The notes under the pieces were generated by a model that searched no databases, was not told the origin of the DNA, and worked only from the letters and a program-made list of their open reading frames with translations. 64,000 nt of DNA from Alisma plantago-aquatica (Eukaryota > Streptophyta > Magnoliopsida > Alismatales > Alismataceae): assembly GCA_963693085.1 (NCBI GenBank), contig OY856411.1:116428767-116492766 (forward strand), read 5' to 3'. Shown here piece by piece: positions 1 to 9,975 of this stretch; position 1 is the first letter of the stretch, and each line of letters begins with the position of its first letter. A program made the position numbers and the translations under genes.

Positions 1-516
1 CACCTTTAAAAATGCTCATGTATCGTTCAAAGGGATATATCCAATGCAAGAAAACCGGTCCCAAGATTTTCACTTCCCTAGTCAAGTGGACAACAAGATG
101 TACCATGATATCAAAGAACAGAGGAGGGAAATACATCTCAAGCTGACATAGGGTAACAACCACTTCTCTTTGCAAATTATCGAGAGTCTCAGGGTCAATA
201 ACTTTGCTGTAGAGACTGTTGAAAAAGAAACAAAGTCTGGTGATTGCAAACCTTACATACTTCGACAATATAGATCGAATTGCCACGGGCAATATTTGTT
301 GCATTAGAGTGTGACAATCATGAAATTTAAGACCTATCAACTTCAGATCTTTCATTGATACCAATCTACAGATGTTGGATGAGTAACCATGTGTCACCTT
401 AACATTTACCAAGCATTCAAAAAAAGCTTTCTTCTCCTTTCTAGACATTCGGGCATGCATGTATCTTCTTGGCATCCATTCATTGGGCACAACAATTTCT
501 TTACCTGGTATGTTTA
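1..516 (-). pseudogene. CACTA transposase, C-terminal (DUF4218-type) part, fragment
   Basis: Minus-strand translation gives an open frame typical of the region following the TNP2 transposase core in plant CACTA elements (DUF4218). Visible motifs in order are NEWMPRRYMHARMS, LKFHDCHTLMQQILPVAIR, MVHLVVHL and FLHWIYPFERYMS. The HDCH and YPFERYM motifs are well preserved, and there is no stop in this stretch. The frame continues past the left edge of the window. At about position 516 it is joined directly to the N-terminal part of the same protein in a different frame, so the TNP2 core that normally lies between them is missing. Identification is strong; function is presumed lost. Confidence 0.85.
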
Positions 517-1040
517 GATTGGCAACTCGTTTCCTTCAGGAAGCATTTCTTTCAACAAAGACAGCAATGACGTGAAGCTTTTGTCGCTCCATCTATTGTT
601 AGCTTTCAACTTATACAATCGCAACACAACACTAAGCTTCGTAAACTTAGTACAACCACTGTATAACGGCATCTCAGCATCATGCAATCCAGCATCGCAT
701 CAACGATGTCTATTGGAACTGGTTCATTCACATCTACGTCATCGTAGGCAATTTCTTCTTCCACACAAGCACTTCTATCGACATCCACTGGTTTTGGGTT
801 TGAAATCTTTCCACGCCAGTGCCATTCTGTATAGCCTTGTATAATCCCTTTGAACATGACATGAGTTTTGATTTCGTCACCATTGTTGACTTTCAAGTTG
901 TTATCGCAATGCCTACATGGACAGTAGAACCTATCTCCAGGTTGTTTCCTATGTTCCTCGACAAATCTAATAAATTGGTCAAGACCAGAAATAAACTCTG
1001 GGGTGCAGCGATTGTTAATGGACATCCATGATCTATCCAT
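517..1040 (-). pseudogene. CACTA transposase, N-terminal transposase-associated domain, fragment
   Basis: The start codon is placed at 1040 because the protein then begins MDRSWMSINNR, the usual opening of the plant transposase-associated domain. The domain shows FIRFVEEHRK, a CPCRHCDN cysteine cluster, HVMFKGIIQGY and TEWHWRGK. Near 700 the frame shifts by one base and continues as CTKFTKLSVVLRLYKLK and WSDKSFTSLLSLLKEMLPEG, which is also standard for this family. It ends at NELPI (about 517-531), where the TNP2 core should follow but the DUF4218 part begins instead. One frameshift plus a core deletion make this a pseudogene. Confidence 0.85.
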
Positions 1041-1171
1041 TCTATGATCAAAGAGAAAACAAGTATATATTAGGAGAAGATTAGGGTATCCAAGACTGTT
1101 CACTTTATAGACCAACAAACACATGTGATGTCATTCTTATATATAATAAATGTGTACCACCTATCCCATCC

Positions 1172-1359
1172 TTGAACACCTAATCTCACTAGTAAGTGTA
1201 TAATGTGTATTGGGTTTTCAAAAAAAATTCGGTAGCATTTCCCCGCTTTTCTCTAAGTACATATGTACTTAGAGAACAAACGAGGAAATGCTACTGAAAT
1301 TTTCTCGGAAACCCAATACACATTATACACTTACATCCTAAGTGAGATTAGGTGTTCAA
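1172..1359. repeat. 188-bp near-perfect palindrome in the CACTA leader
   Basis: Two arms of about 91 and 97 bp, meeting at GTACATATGTAC (1257-1268), are reverse complements with only small indels and a few substitutions. The outer ends are TTGAACACCTAATCTCACT and its complement. There is no loop, so the transcript would fold into one long hairpin. It lies upstream of the transposase start codon on the minus strand, inside the element. It may be a fold-back MITE or a structured part of the CACTA leader; no clear flanking duplication was found. Confidence 0.85.
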
Positions 1360-1363
1360 AGAC

Positions 1364-1412
1364 AGTCCCAAACTGGGGACTATCCAAGATTTAATCCTGA
1401 GTAAATCTTGGA
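1364..1412. repeat. Two short hairpins next to the long palindrome
   Basis: AGTCCC...GGGACT (1364-1381) and a second inverted repeat at 1383-1412 (TCCAAGATTTA and TAAATCTTGGA, separated by about 8 bp) follow the long palindrome directly. They extend the structured part of the CACTA leader. Confidence 0.6.
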
Positions 1413-2238
1413 CGAGTTTCTAGGCCAAAAAACACAATAATAGATATGTACATGTTAGGGTTTCATCACAATTGATGTTAGGGTTTCATCAATGTTAGGG
1501 TTTAATCAAATCAAACCCTAGAATGGGTCAAGTTCAAATCAAACCCTAGAATGTTTGCAGGCATTAGGTACATGAAAAGGATCTAAAATCCAAACCCTAG
1601 AATGGGTCAAGTTCAAGTCAAAATGGCTACAAGTGTGCATTTTGGGTTTTCTATGTAAACGGCCTTAGAACATCTATGTAATCACTTGTAATGATGAATT
1701 GACTTGTAACTTAGAAGAGAAAAAAGTATTAAGATATGCAAGATACAATAACTATTTTTCATCACATTACAACCGACTTATCATTGATACCTTACTAACT
1801 TATTTCTACATTTACATATCATCACTTGATCAAAAATTACAGCAGTGCATTTAACCAAAGTATGCATTCTAAAATCTATGTCATGATTAGTCACATGTAA
1901 TTTACTTGGATATACAGCAGTACCCGATTACTATGTCTTACATACAAAGTATGCATATTAAATTAACTAAGGCTTATCATAGAACATGTATTGTATAGAC
2001 AATAGAGGATTCAGGTTAGTAGAAGCATAAAATCATTAGCTAAACCCTAAAATCACACCTTTTTAGCATTTATTCTAACAAGTTTATGTACATTAATATG
2101 TATGAACCCTAATAAAATAGTCGATCTCCCACAACATCTAATGATGATGCTATTGTCATATTGCCATAAAAAATTACAGCAGTATATTTAATCAAAGTAT
2201 ACATTCTAAAAATTACAACAGCAGTACATTCTAAAAAA

Positions 2239-2575
2239 ATGCCTTGTAGCATCTTGGGCATGCATTGGCACCGCCCATGCAGCCGCCTGGGCGAACTAAG
2301 GAAGGAGGAAGGAGGAAGGGTGTACCTGGCTTGGAGCACAGAGTGCCGACGAGCACGGGCCTTCCGACGAGCACGGCCGCCGGTGAGCACAGAGGGCCGA
2401 CAAGAAGATGGCCGGATGACAGGGAGCAACGGACGGAAGGGAGCATCAGCGGAGGAGGAGCACGGATGGAAGGGAGCAGCGGCGCGACAGGGAGTGGCGG
2501 CGGCAGAGCACGGACGGCAGGGAGCAGCGGTGCGGTAGGGAGCGGCAGCGGCGGAGCAGCGGGGGCGAGCAAAAA
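2239..2575. other. GC-rich, purine-biased block in the CACTA leader
   Basis: This stretch is far richer in G and C than its surroundings and is built from loose repeats of GGGAGCAGCGG-like units. Long overlapping ORFs on both strands are a by-product of the composition and show no family motif. A GC-rich leader near the 5' end is known in maize Spm, where it is a methylation-sensitive control region. A similar role here is inference. Confidence 0.5.
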
Positions 2576-2619
2576 TTACTGGACCTAACTAGCTGAAATC
2601 GAGAATGAAACAGGGAAAG

Positions 2620-3042
2620 GGGAAGTGTCGGTCGCTCTGGTGAGCTATTAAGTTGACAATAAGTGTCATTTATTTCAAAAAAACGAACAACTAAACCAAC
2701 AGTGTTGGTTCTTAGCCAAAAACCAACACCTATACTAGATTATAGTCGTCGATTTTTAACTAAAAGACAACCGACAACTATTCCTGTCTCACGAATACCC
2801 TTTAGTCGTCGGTTATTTATTTATAAACTTTTCGCTGGAATTTTAGTTTTGGCGGTTGATTTTAGGTATCAGTTTTTTATTAATTAATCGATACTTAATA
2901 AAAGTGGTACCCGTATCTGGTCGATCTTCACAGATTGGATGCCGGTTTATGTTATAAACCGACACTGTAGAGTTTAGGTGTCGGTTAATGTATACAACTT
3001 ACACCTTGAAAAGTGACTTTATAAGCCATTTCTGTAGTAGTG
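2620..3042. repeat. CACTA subterminal repeats and terminal inverted repeat
   Basis: Short motifs related to GTGTCGGTT and AACCGACAC recur in both orientations through the last 420 bp. Examples are GTGTCGGTC near 2626, ACCGACAA near 2770 and GTGTCGGTT near 2986. They end at the terminal repeat TTTCTGTAGTAGTG (3029-3042), the reverse complement of CACTACTACAGAAA. Such motifs bind the element's own protein in characterised CACTA transposons. Confidence 0.8.
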
Positions 3043-3044
3043 TC

Positions 3045-3815
3045 ATCACCAAGTTGGCTTCCTACCTTGGTTTGAACTTCTAACAGCTCACTCCTCTATC
3101 CACCAGGAGCAAGGTGAACTTGCAACATTTGCACCAGTCCGATCTCATTCTTCTTCGAGATGGTTTGGCGTATGCGTACTGCCACGTCAACCATGCCTAC
3201 CAGGAATGCTCGTTTCCTGATCCGGTTTTCAACATCGAAGGGGCGCAACACTTCCGATGGCCAATCATAGCCATCACCGACTCCGATGAAGACAGCGACA
3301 ACGACAGTGACGATGGCAATGACGACGAGGCTGAGGAGGAAGAGGAGTCATTAACACCTCTTCGGGAACGAGTGGCACTACAGAAGCGTCCTCGGATGCA
3401 TCCGGGTGCATATTCATCATCCCAGCCTCTGCCACCACCACCGCCCTCGCAGCCAAGCGAGGAAGCCTGTTCCATGCAGGGTATGTATGCTATGCTGTAG
3501 GAGATTCAACAGATGCAGCAACATCACATGACGATGTATGTCGGTATTCAAGACACTACAAACCGGCTACTAGACAATCAAAGGGCCATGTTCGAGAATG
3601 AGTGTCTTCTCCTTGACAACCAATAGCAAATTCATGATTGGTTGCAGCGGATGGAGATGCACCAGCAGCCCTTCTATGACCACTATTGGAGCCAAAATTA
3701 CTTTGGAGGCTATTCACAACCTCCACCTAGGGCCCAGTTTGATCCAAGCTTCCAGGGGGAGTATCCGTCTTGGGACCCAACGGCTCCACAGTACCCGCCT
3801 CCACTTGAAGAATAA
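3045..3815 (+). pseudogene. Athila-type 3' ORF (env-position, putative plant transposon protein), C-terminal fragment
   Basis: A single frame runs from the CACTA insertion point to a TAA at 3813-3815. It opens with ITKLASYLGLNF, resembling the conserved part of the ORF in the env position of Athila-like elements. An acidic run (DEDSDNDSDDGNDDEAEEEE), a proline-rich stretch and a glutamine-rich C-terminus ending YPPPLEE follow. Three stops interrupt it: TAA near 3084, TAG at 3498-3500 and TAG at 3624-3626. Both TAGs sit in glutamine-rich surroundings. The role of this ORF class is unsettled; an envelope function is not shown here. The family assignment is moderately secure. Confidence 0.55.
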
Positions 3816-5385
3816 AAATGTTATCTCTGTTCCAACCTTTAAGATTGTTTTTTACTATGAGGCCATAGTCGAATTCAAGCTTAGGGGGGGTGTTGGAACA
3901 GCTCCATCTTTCATTTTCTCCGTTTTTAGTTTTATTTGCTTTTGTTTCCTATTATTTGTATCCTGCAATTTTAGTTTGTTCTTAGGATCCACAATCTATC
4001 TAGTGTAATCGTGGATGTCTTTAATGTTGAGTCATCTCAATTGCATGTGCATGGGGAATTGAGGGAAACTAAATTTTTTTTTTAGTGTTCACAAGCTTAA
4101 GTGTTGTTTAACCTTGATCACTTAACTTAGAAAATGATTGGTTTTGTCAACTTCAAAACAGAAAATCACAATTATATATCCCTAATGATTCATGAAAGTG
4201 GACGGAATTGGTTGTTTGAGCTTAAACTGACCAAATGATAATGAGACTTTAATTTGAAGTAAGAGAGAAAAAACCTCTTAACTACTACACAGGTCAGTAA
4301 GGAGGGACACATAATATTTTTCAAAGGTTCAGTCAATTAGTCTTGTGATTTGTCCACCTCATTGCTTTTCATAATCCACCAAGACTTGGAAGTTAAGTAT
4401 GGTTTTAACTCTTTTTGATTGCATGGCATGTAGATAGGACTTGCATTGCAACCATCTTCATTTGTTTTGCATGAAACAAAAATAAAAAAAATAAAATTGG
4501 TATACATGCACATTACCCTTAGGTGTATGTCATTTAGTTGCATTCATAACTTTTATGCATAAAGTATGTCATGTACATCATTTCTTCTTTAATGGTGAAT
4601 TAAATTGTTCCATACCTTCTAAATAGTGCAAATATTCAAATTATGCAGAAACAATAAGCCAAATAAAATATTCATTGTCAATTATGGATAGAAGGGTTTG
4701 GAAAAAAAAGACAAAATCTGAAATTGGAAAAAAAGGAAGGAAAAGTTTTTTAGAAGCAAAAAGAATAAGAAGGAGAAAGGAACATAATCTCACCTGCATT
4801 TCAAGATAAGTGAGTACATGATGTAGCTTAATTAGATATCCATCTCATTTTGAGACAGATGGTTAGTGCATGCATCATTCCACCCAATCTTAGGCATTAG
4901 GGCATTTTTCATGTGCATTTGCAACATTTAGGGCATTCTTGTTTTATGCATGTTGAAATCATATAATACTTCCACTTCTTCCATGAGCCACCTATTTCAT
5001 CCACTCGTTGCTCGGATTGGTAGGCCACCGTGAATTTCTCCTCACTAGTGAATATCAGGAGAACTGCTTCCATGTAGATGGTAGTTAGGGCGAGAAACGT
5101 AGTATAGGAGATCACAAGATGCACTAAGTCTGGACCGGCGAAGTTTATTATGTTAACTGCCTTATGTGATAGTGTTCATCAGTTTGAGGTCAATATCTTT
5201 TATGGATGATTATTGTCGCCTTCAGGGTAGTTATCATTCTCTGGTTAGCGAGGGCCAGTATGTGAATGTCCGGTGGGAGTCATGTGGGATGTCTGTTGTG
5301 ATGCTTTGTTCTTTAGTTGACTCTAGCAATTCTATTCTAAGGTTTAGTTGCTCGAGGGCGAGCAATGTTCAATCTTAGGGGAGTT
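3816..5385 (+). other. Noncoding 3' region of the Athila-like element with polypurine tract
   Basis: No coding potential is seen. A purine run CTTAGGGGGGG lies near 3890, shortly after the ORF end. The functional polypurine tract is probably TTAGGGGAG at 5375-5383, directly before the LTR start TGATGC. The CTCGAGGGCGAGCAA stretch just upstream is the kind of sequence often found before the 3' LTR of Athila/Tat elements. Confidence 0.5.
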
Positions 5386-6996
5386 TGATGCGATGATTTT
5401 GAGTCGCATTTATAGACTTGTTTGATATGTGTTTTATGCATTTATTAGTCATTTTCATGGTTAATGTTGCATAATTCATTCATTTTGTTCTATGCTACTC
5501 CTTTATGTCAAATTCCTTTTATTTAAGCATTTTGAGTAGTAATTATCGAAAGAATATATTTTGTGTAGATTTATGTGGTCTCGTGTGTCAATGTCAGGAA
5601 AAACAAGTATCTACTACAGTCGATACCACCGACGGTGGTCGATACCATCGACCGGACCACAGGTTGCCAGCTGCAAGGACCAGAAGAAAGTCGATACTAT
5701 CGATAGGGATGTCAATGGTATCGAGATACCATCAGGTTGCTGGCAAGAAGTGCGTCAATACTATCGACCAAAATGTCGATACTATCGACTGGTGGAGCTA
5801 CAGTGACGCAAAATGACAAAACCGTCACTACAGGTTTGTCGATACCATCGACCCACGTCGATGGTATCGAGATGATATCAGGCGCACAAATGAGAAAAGA
5901 ATGATTGTCGATATCACGCTAGGTCGATACCATCAACTCGCGTCGATGGTATCGACACCGTCAAATATGAGTTTGTTTCAGATTAATCTTAATCGGACGG
6001 CTGTGGTTAATTGGCGACCTAATTCGGAAAGTATACCTAATGACGACGCCCTTGAATGGGGAATCACGTCATTAGTTGTTGCACGCATCCCGGAGAGAAA
6101 GGAGAGAAGAACGGAGCACGAGAGCACGCCCCAACTGATCCAGATGCTGAAGAAGATGATTTCCACCACCGAAAGGCGGGAGAACACAGATTCCACGCCA
6201 AGGATCGATTGGATCTTCTCCGTTCAGGGGTGTAACCACTCAATCACATTTTTCTTCATGTTTCCCTTTTTCTTCTCCACATTGTACTCTGAGATGAGCA
6301 TGCGGGGCTAATCCCCTTTGTCTTTAGGACCGGGAGTAGCCCGGGAATTCATTGTATGACGATTTTATAATAGTAATTCATATCTTATCTCTTAAATCTG
6401 CGGTATAGTTTTGTTTTCTCCAATATGTTGTTATGCTTGATCACCATAATAATAATCTAATGACCTTAATTGCTTTGAAAGAAGAATTAATGGTTAAAAA
6501 GAGACGGAATTTACATTAATTGACAAATCCCTTGAACAAGGCGGTGTAAGATTAATGGTGGATACCGAGATCGTTTTTAATGCACCTAGTTTAGGGTATA
6601 GGTTACTACGACGGTGGAACCGACCTAGACATAGGTAGTGAATTGTACCACGACAGTGGGAAATTCTGATTTCAGGTCACTACCCAGATAGAGAGATAAA
6701 ATTGGATAACTATATAGAATTTAATACAATGAAAACCCGCGGTGAAACCACAATCCTAAAGATCTCCTTTTGAATTGATTAAACCAACATTTAATCGATT
6801 GCTTGTTTTGTTTTATTTTTATTTTCTTTTAATTTTGACAGCAACTCTCAATTATTTAGTCGGCTAAGCTGATCGTAAGTAGTTAGTAGGAGTCTCCGAC
6901 AATTTCACGTATCCCTGAGTTCGACTCGGGCCTCACAAAGGCCTGTACTACTTCGACACATTCACTTACGTTTCTGTGCACAGTAAATCTATGTCA
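5386..6996 (+). repeat. 3' LTR of the Athila-like element
   Basis: Begins TGATGCGATG right after the polypurine tract and runs about 1.6 kb to the point where Tekay-1 LTR homology starts (6997, after TCTATGTCA). The partner 5' LTR is not in the window, so the right boundary is inferred from the junction. The LTR contains the GTCGAT palindrome cluster described separately. Confidence 0.6.
5619..5959. repeat. Palindrome cluster GTCGATACCATCGAC (about 9 copies)
   Basis: Roughly nine imperfect copies of an inverted repeat with arms GTCGAT and ATCGAC around a 3-bp centre (ACC, ACT or GGT) occur in 340 bp. Clear copies lie at 5638, 5689, 5774, 5838 and 5942. They occur in both orientations with irregular spacing, so this is not a simple tandem repeat. 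No such motif was noticed outside this LTR. Confidence 0.85.
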
Positions 6997-8116
6997 ATGA
7001 TGCAAAGGAATGGCTAGTGAAAGCCTGAGTACCAAGAAAGAGCGGATAAAGCAATGTTTGTGCATTAAAACCTAGTTTTGGTGTAATGTGCAATTTACCC
7101 AAAACCCAGGGTTCAATATCCAATTTACCATTTCAATAAGGTCCTTAATATTCTTGGCATCTTTTGGAGGCAAGAAAATGAGAGGGGCATCTCATTTGAG
7201 CTACTTTGAAGGAGAAAGAATCTTCATATTAAAATAATCAAGATTTAAGCATAATTGAAATAATGCAAAAATAATAATATTAAATGGATTGCTCTTCAAC
7301 CAAAATTGCATTGGTTGAAATCCACATATATGGACGTCCTTGTGCCTTGAAAAGGCAAAGGAAATATCAACGTGAGTGGAAAACCCACTCACATTAAGAA
7401 ACTAAAAAGAATTATCCACTAACTTATGGATAATTACTATTATAAAGGTTAAGGTGCTTAATTGCTTTTCCCTTAATTCATGGATAATGGAAGGGAGTTC
7501 GGTGAAGATAAATATAACTTTGCATGCAAGGAACCAAGGGGGAAGAGGTGGCAATAATTTTGGAATTAAAGGATTGGTATGAGGCATTTTCTCTCTCATT
7601 GTTTTTCTTATAAAAACACCATTTACAACTCAAATCAAAGACTTTTTTGAATCCACTTATTCTCTTTACTTGCAAAAACAATCAAGGAATCTAGGAATAG
7701 AAGGAGGACGACCCCCAACCTGTTGGTAAGCTTCTTGACCTTCGTTCATCTTGATTTCATGGTGGAAATCACAAATCAATGCATGAATTCTTCTTATCTC
7801 GATCCCATCTTCCATTCTAACCATTCCTTTTCACTCCAAAACTTGAGGAACGAACCTTGTGGTTTGAAAATCTCCTTCCACCATTGTTGACGTGAATCTC
7901 CAAGCTTTGAAGCTCAATTTGAGGTGGGTTATATAACTTGAAACCCTATTCATTGTTATTGAATTCAATTTCTCAATCAATTATGTTCAATTGCTCTTCT
8001 TGCAATTCCTTTGATTAGTTGATGCAATTACCATGATAATGGCCGTATTTTTTGATGGACTAAGGCTTGATGATGATAACATCATCTTAGGCACACTTTC
8101 CAACAAATTTCTATTG

Positions 8117-9165
8117 CAAACGATCTTAAGACCTTGGTCCAAACGGTTTCACCAGATCGTTTGGAGACCAAACGGTTTGCAAACCGTTTGGAGGCTTGGA
8201 TTCAAACCGTTTAGAAGGGTTGACCGTTTGGATGGGTTGACAATTTGAGTTCAAGACCCTAGTACTGTTGGATGATGATCTAATGGATCCAATTGATTAA
8301 TTTAATATATGGACTATCCTCCACTTAGAAACCCTAATCGGCTAAGTGTTGAAATTGCAATTGTTTGGTTTAAAATTTTGGGTTGATTAGACCAAACGGT
8401 CTCAAGACTGTTTGTAGGTCACCCAAATGGTCTCAAGACCATTTGGAGGTCAACCAAGACCATTTGGACGTCTAGGGTTGAGTATGGTTGAGTAATTTGA
8501 GGGATAGAGATATCAAATCAAAGTGCAATCAATAGTTAATTTGATGATCAATCCAATGATCTAAACCCTAATTGGATTTCACAAATTTAATGAATGATGA
8601 GGCAAACGGTCTCAAGACTGTTTGGAGGTCATACAAACGACCTCAAGACTATTTATAGGTCATCCAAACAACGTCAAGACCGTTTGAGATCAGGTCTTTC
8701 ATAATTTGATGATGAATCATTGATTACAATTGAATAAATTCCACAATGTTAACCATTGATGGTTCCTAGATTTCAAAGCCCTAATTGATGGTTTCTTGAT
8801 TATAAATCCTAGTTCAATTGGGTTCAAAATCCTAATTGATGGTCCAATTGAAGGATAATTCAATAGTTCAATTGATGAATGAATCAAGGATTCAATTGAT
8901 AGGCAGTTCATTGATGGAAACCTTTAATTGGTTAAGTGTTGAAAGAATTTTTGGTCCATTCAGTTTTGAGAGGGTTTGGTCCAAATGGTCTCAAGACCGT
9001 TTGGATCCAAACGATCCCAAACCATTTGGAGACCCAAGCCCAATCAGTTTCAACACATTCTTTCTTAAACAGTTTCAAGGGCAATGTGCCCAAACGGTTT
9101 CAAATCATTTGAATTTTGAAAGACCTTGACCGTTTATGGTCTACGTAATCAAACCCGTTTGAGGT
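8117..9165. repeat. Palindrome cluster AAACGGT...ACCGTTT in the Tekay LTR
   Basis: About 15 imperfect copies of a 20-22 bp inverted repeat occur here. The best form is AAACGGTCTCAAGACCGTTT, with variants AAATGG, AAACGA and CCATTT. They fall in four groups (about 8117-8235, 8394-8475, 8604-8690 and 8980-9165). The same motif recurs in Tekay-2 at 26088-26585 and 53037-53370. Each half-site contains AACGG, the core of plant MYB3R (mitosis-specific activator) sites; binding is inference. Confidence 0.85.
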
Positions 9166-9599
9166 TCAACATGGTTAATCCATTTGGATATCTAATGTAA
9201 TTGAAAACGCAATTAGTTAATCCACTTGGATACCCAATATGATTGAAGAGATAATTGGTCAATTCGTTTAGATATCTCATGTGATTGAAGGTTCAATTGA
9301 TCAAATCTTCTGGACACCTAATGCAATTGGATGGTTGATACCCTTAGTGGGATTAATCATTGATGCATAATGATGTAATAATTCAATACATCATGCTAAC
9401 TCTAATTGCATGTTTTTGAATAAAGAGTAGGCTCAATCTAATCAAGAATTGAGTAGTGGACATCCTAGAAGAGGATGAGAGAGAGAGGTTCATACATGTA
9501 AGATAATCATGTAGAAATAAAGCCTAACACATTCAAAATAAGTGTGATATACAATTTAGGGTATGATCCTTGATAAAGAGATCATGGAATCCTAATTGA

Positions 9600-9975
9600 G
9601 TTAATTGATGAACTCAAACCCTAATTTAGGGCAATTTTGAGTGAAACCCTAATCTAGGGGGATAATGTGATATGAATTTAGGGTAATGACATGAGTAACC
9701 TACTTCAGGGTATTTTTATGTAAAACCCTAATTGGGATGAATAGTAAACCCAAATTGTGGGTTATTGAATATAAACTCTAATCTAGGGTGATGTGATGTG
9801 AATAGTAAACCCTAATTCTAAATAGGGTGAAGTTGTGTGAAACCCTAATTTTGGATTATACAATATAGCATGAAACTCTAATCTTGGACAATGAAATGGT
9901 GGATCATTGGTCCTAATTGAACAAAGGGGATGAGTACCCTGTTTGAAATGAAATGGGAAACCCTAACCCTGGTAA
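9600..9975. repeat. Telobox-rich stretch (AAACCCTAA) in the Tekay LTR
   Basis: AAACCCTAA and its complement TTAGGGTTT recur about ten times with irregular spacing in under 400 bp. This matches the plant telomere unit, but the units are not contiguous as in true telomeric DNA. Teloboxes are known binding sites for plant telomere-repeat-binding (TRB) proteins. Confidence 0.75.

Larger units (their letters stand above)
1..3042 (-). mobile_element. CACTA (En/Spm-type) DNA transposon, 5' portion
   Basis: Class II transposon of the CACTA superfamily, read on the minus strand. Its 5' end is the terminal inverted repeat CACTACTACAGAAA (minus strand, 3029-3042). Subterminal repeats based on GTGTCGGTT and AACCGACAC follow, then a long leader and a broken transposase reading frame. 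The element runs off the left edge of the window, so its 3' end is not seen. The base triplet next to the TIR (TCA, 3043-3045) would be the 3-bp target duplication, but the partner copy is outside the window. It interrupts the Athila-like ORF that resumes at 3045, so it is younger than that retrotransposon. The core catalytic part of the transposase is deleted, so this copy cannot be autonomous. Confidence 0.88.
3043..6996 (+). mobile_element. Athila/Tat-like Ty3 retrotransposon, 3' portion
   Basis: Only the 3' part of this element is here: the end of an extra ORF downstream of pol, a noncoding stretch, a polypurine tract and a 3' LTR. On the left it is interrupted by the CACTA element. On the right its LTR runs to about 6996, where the truncated 5' LTR of Tekay-1 begins. 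The class is inferred from the extra 3' ORF, the LTR start TGATGC preceded by a purine tract, and the overall order. Gag and pol are not in the window. Confidence 0.6.

Noticed and set aside
2109..2588. Overlapping ORFs of about 100 aa on both strands
   Set aside because: They arise from the GC-rich repetitive block of the CACTA leader; no family motif, and both strands look equally open.
3045..3815. Functional envelope gene
   Set aside because: Only an interrupted C-terminal fragment of an Athila-type 3' ORF; no signal peptide or membrane segment is visible in this part.
9600..9975. Interstitial telomere
   Set aside because: TTTAGGG-type units are scattered, not contiguous, and belong to the LTR sequence shared by both Tekay copies.
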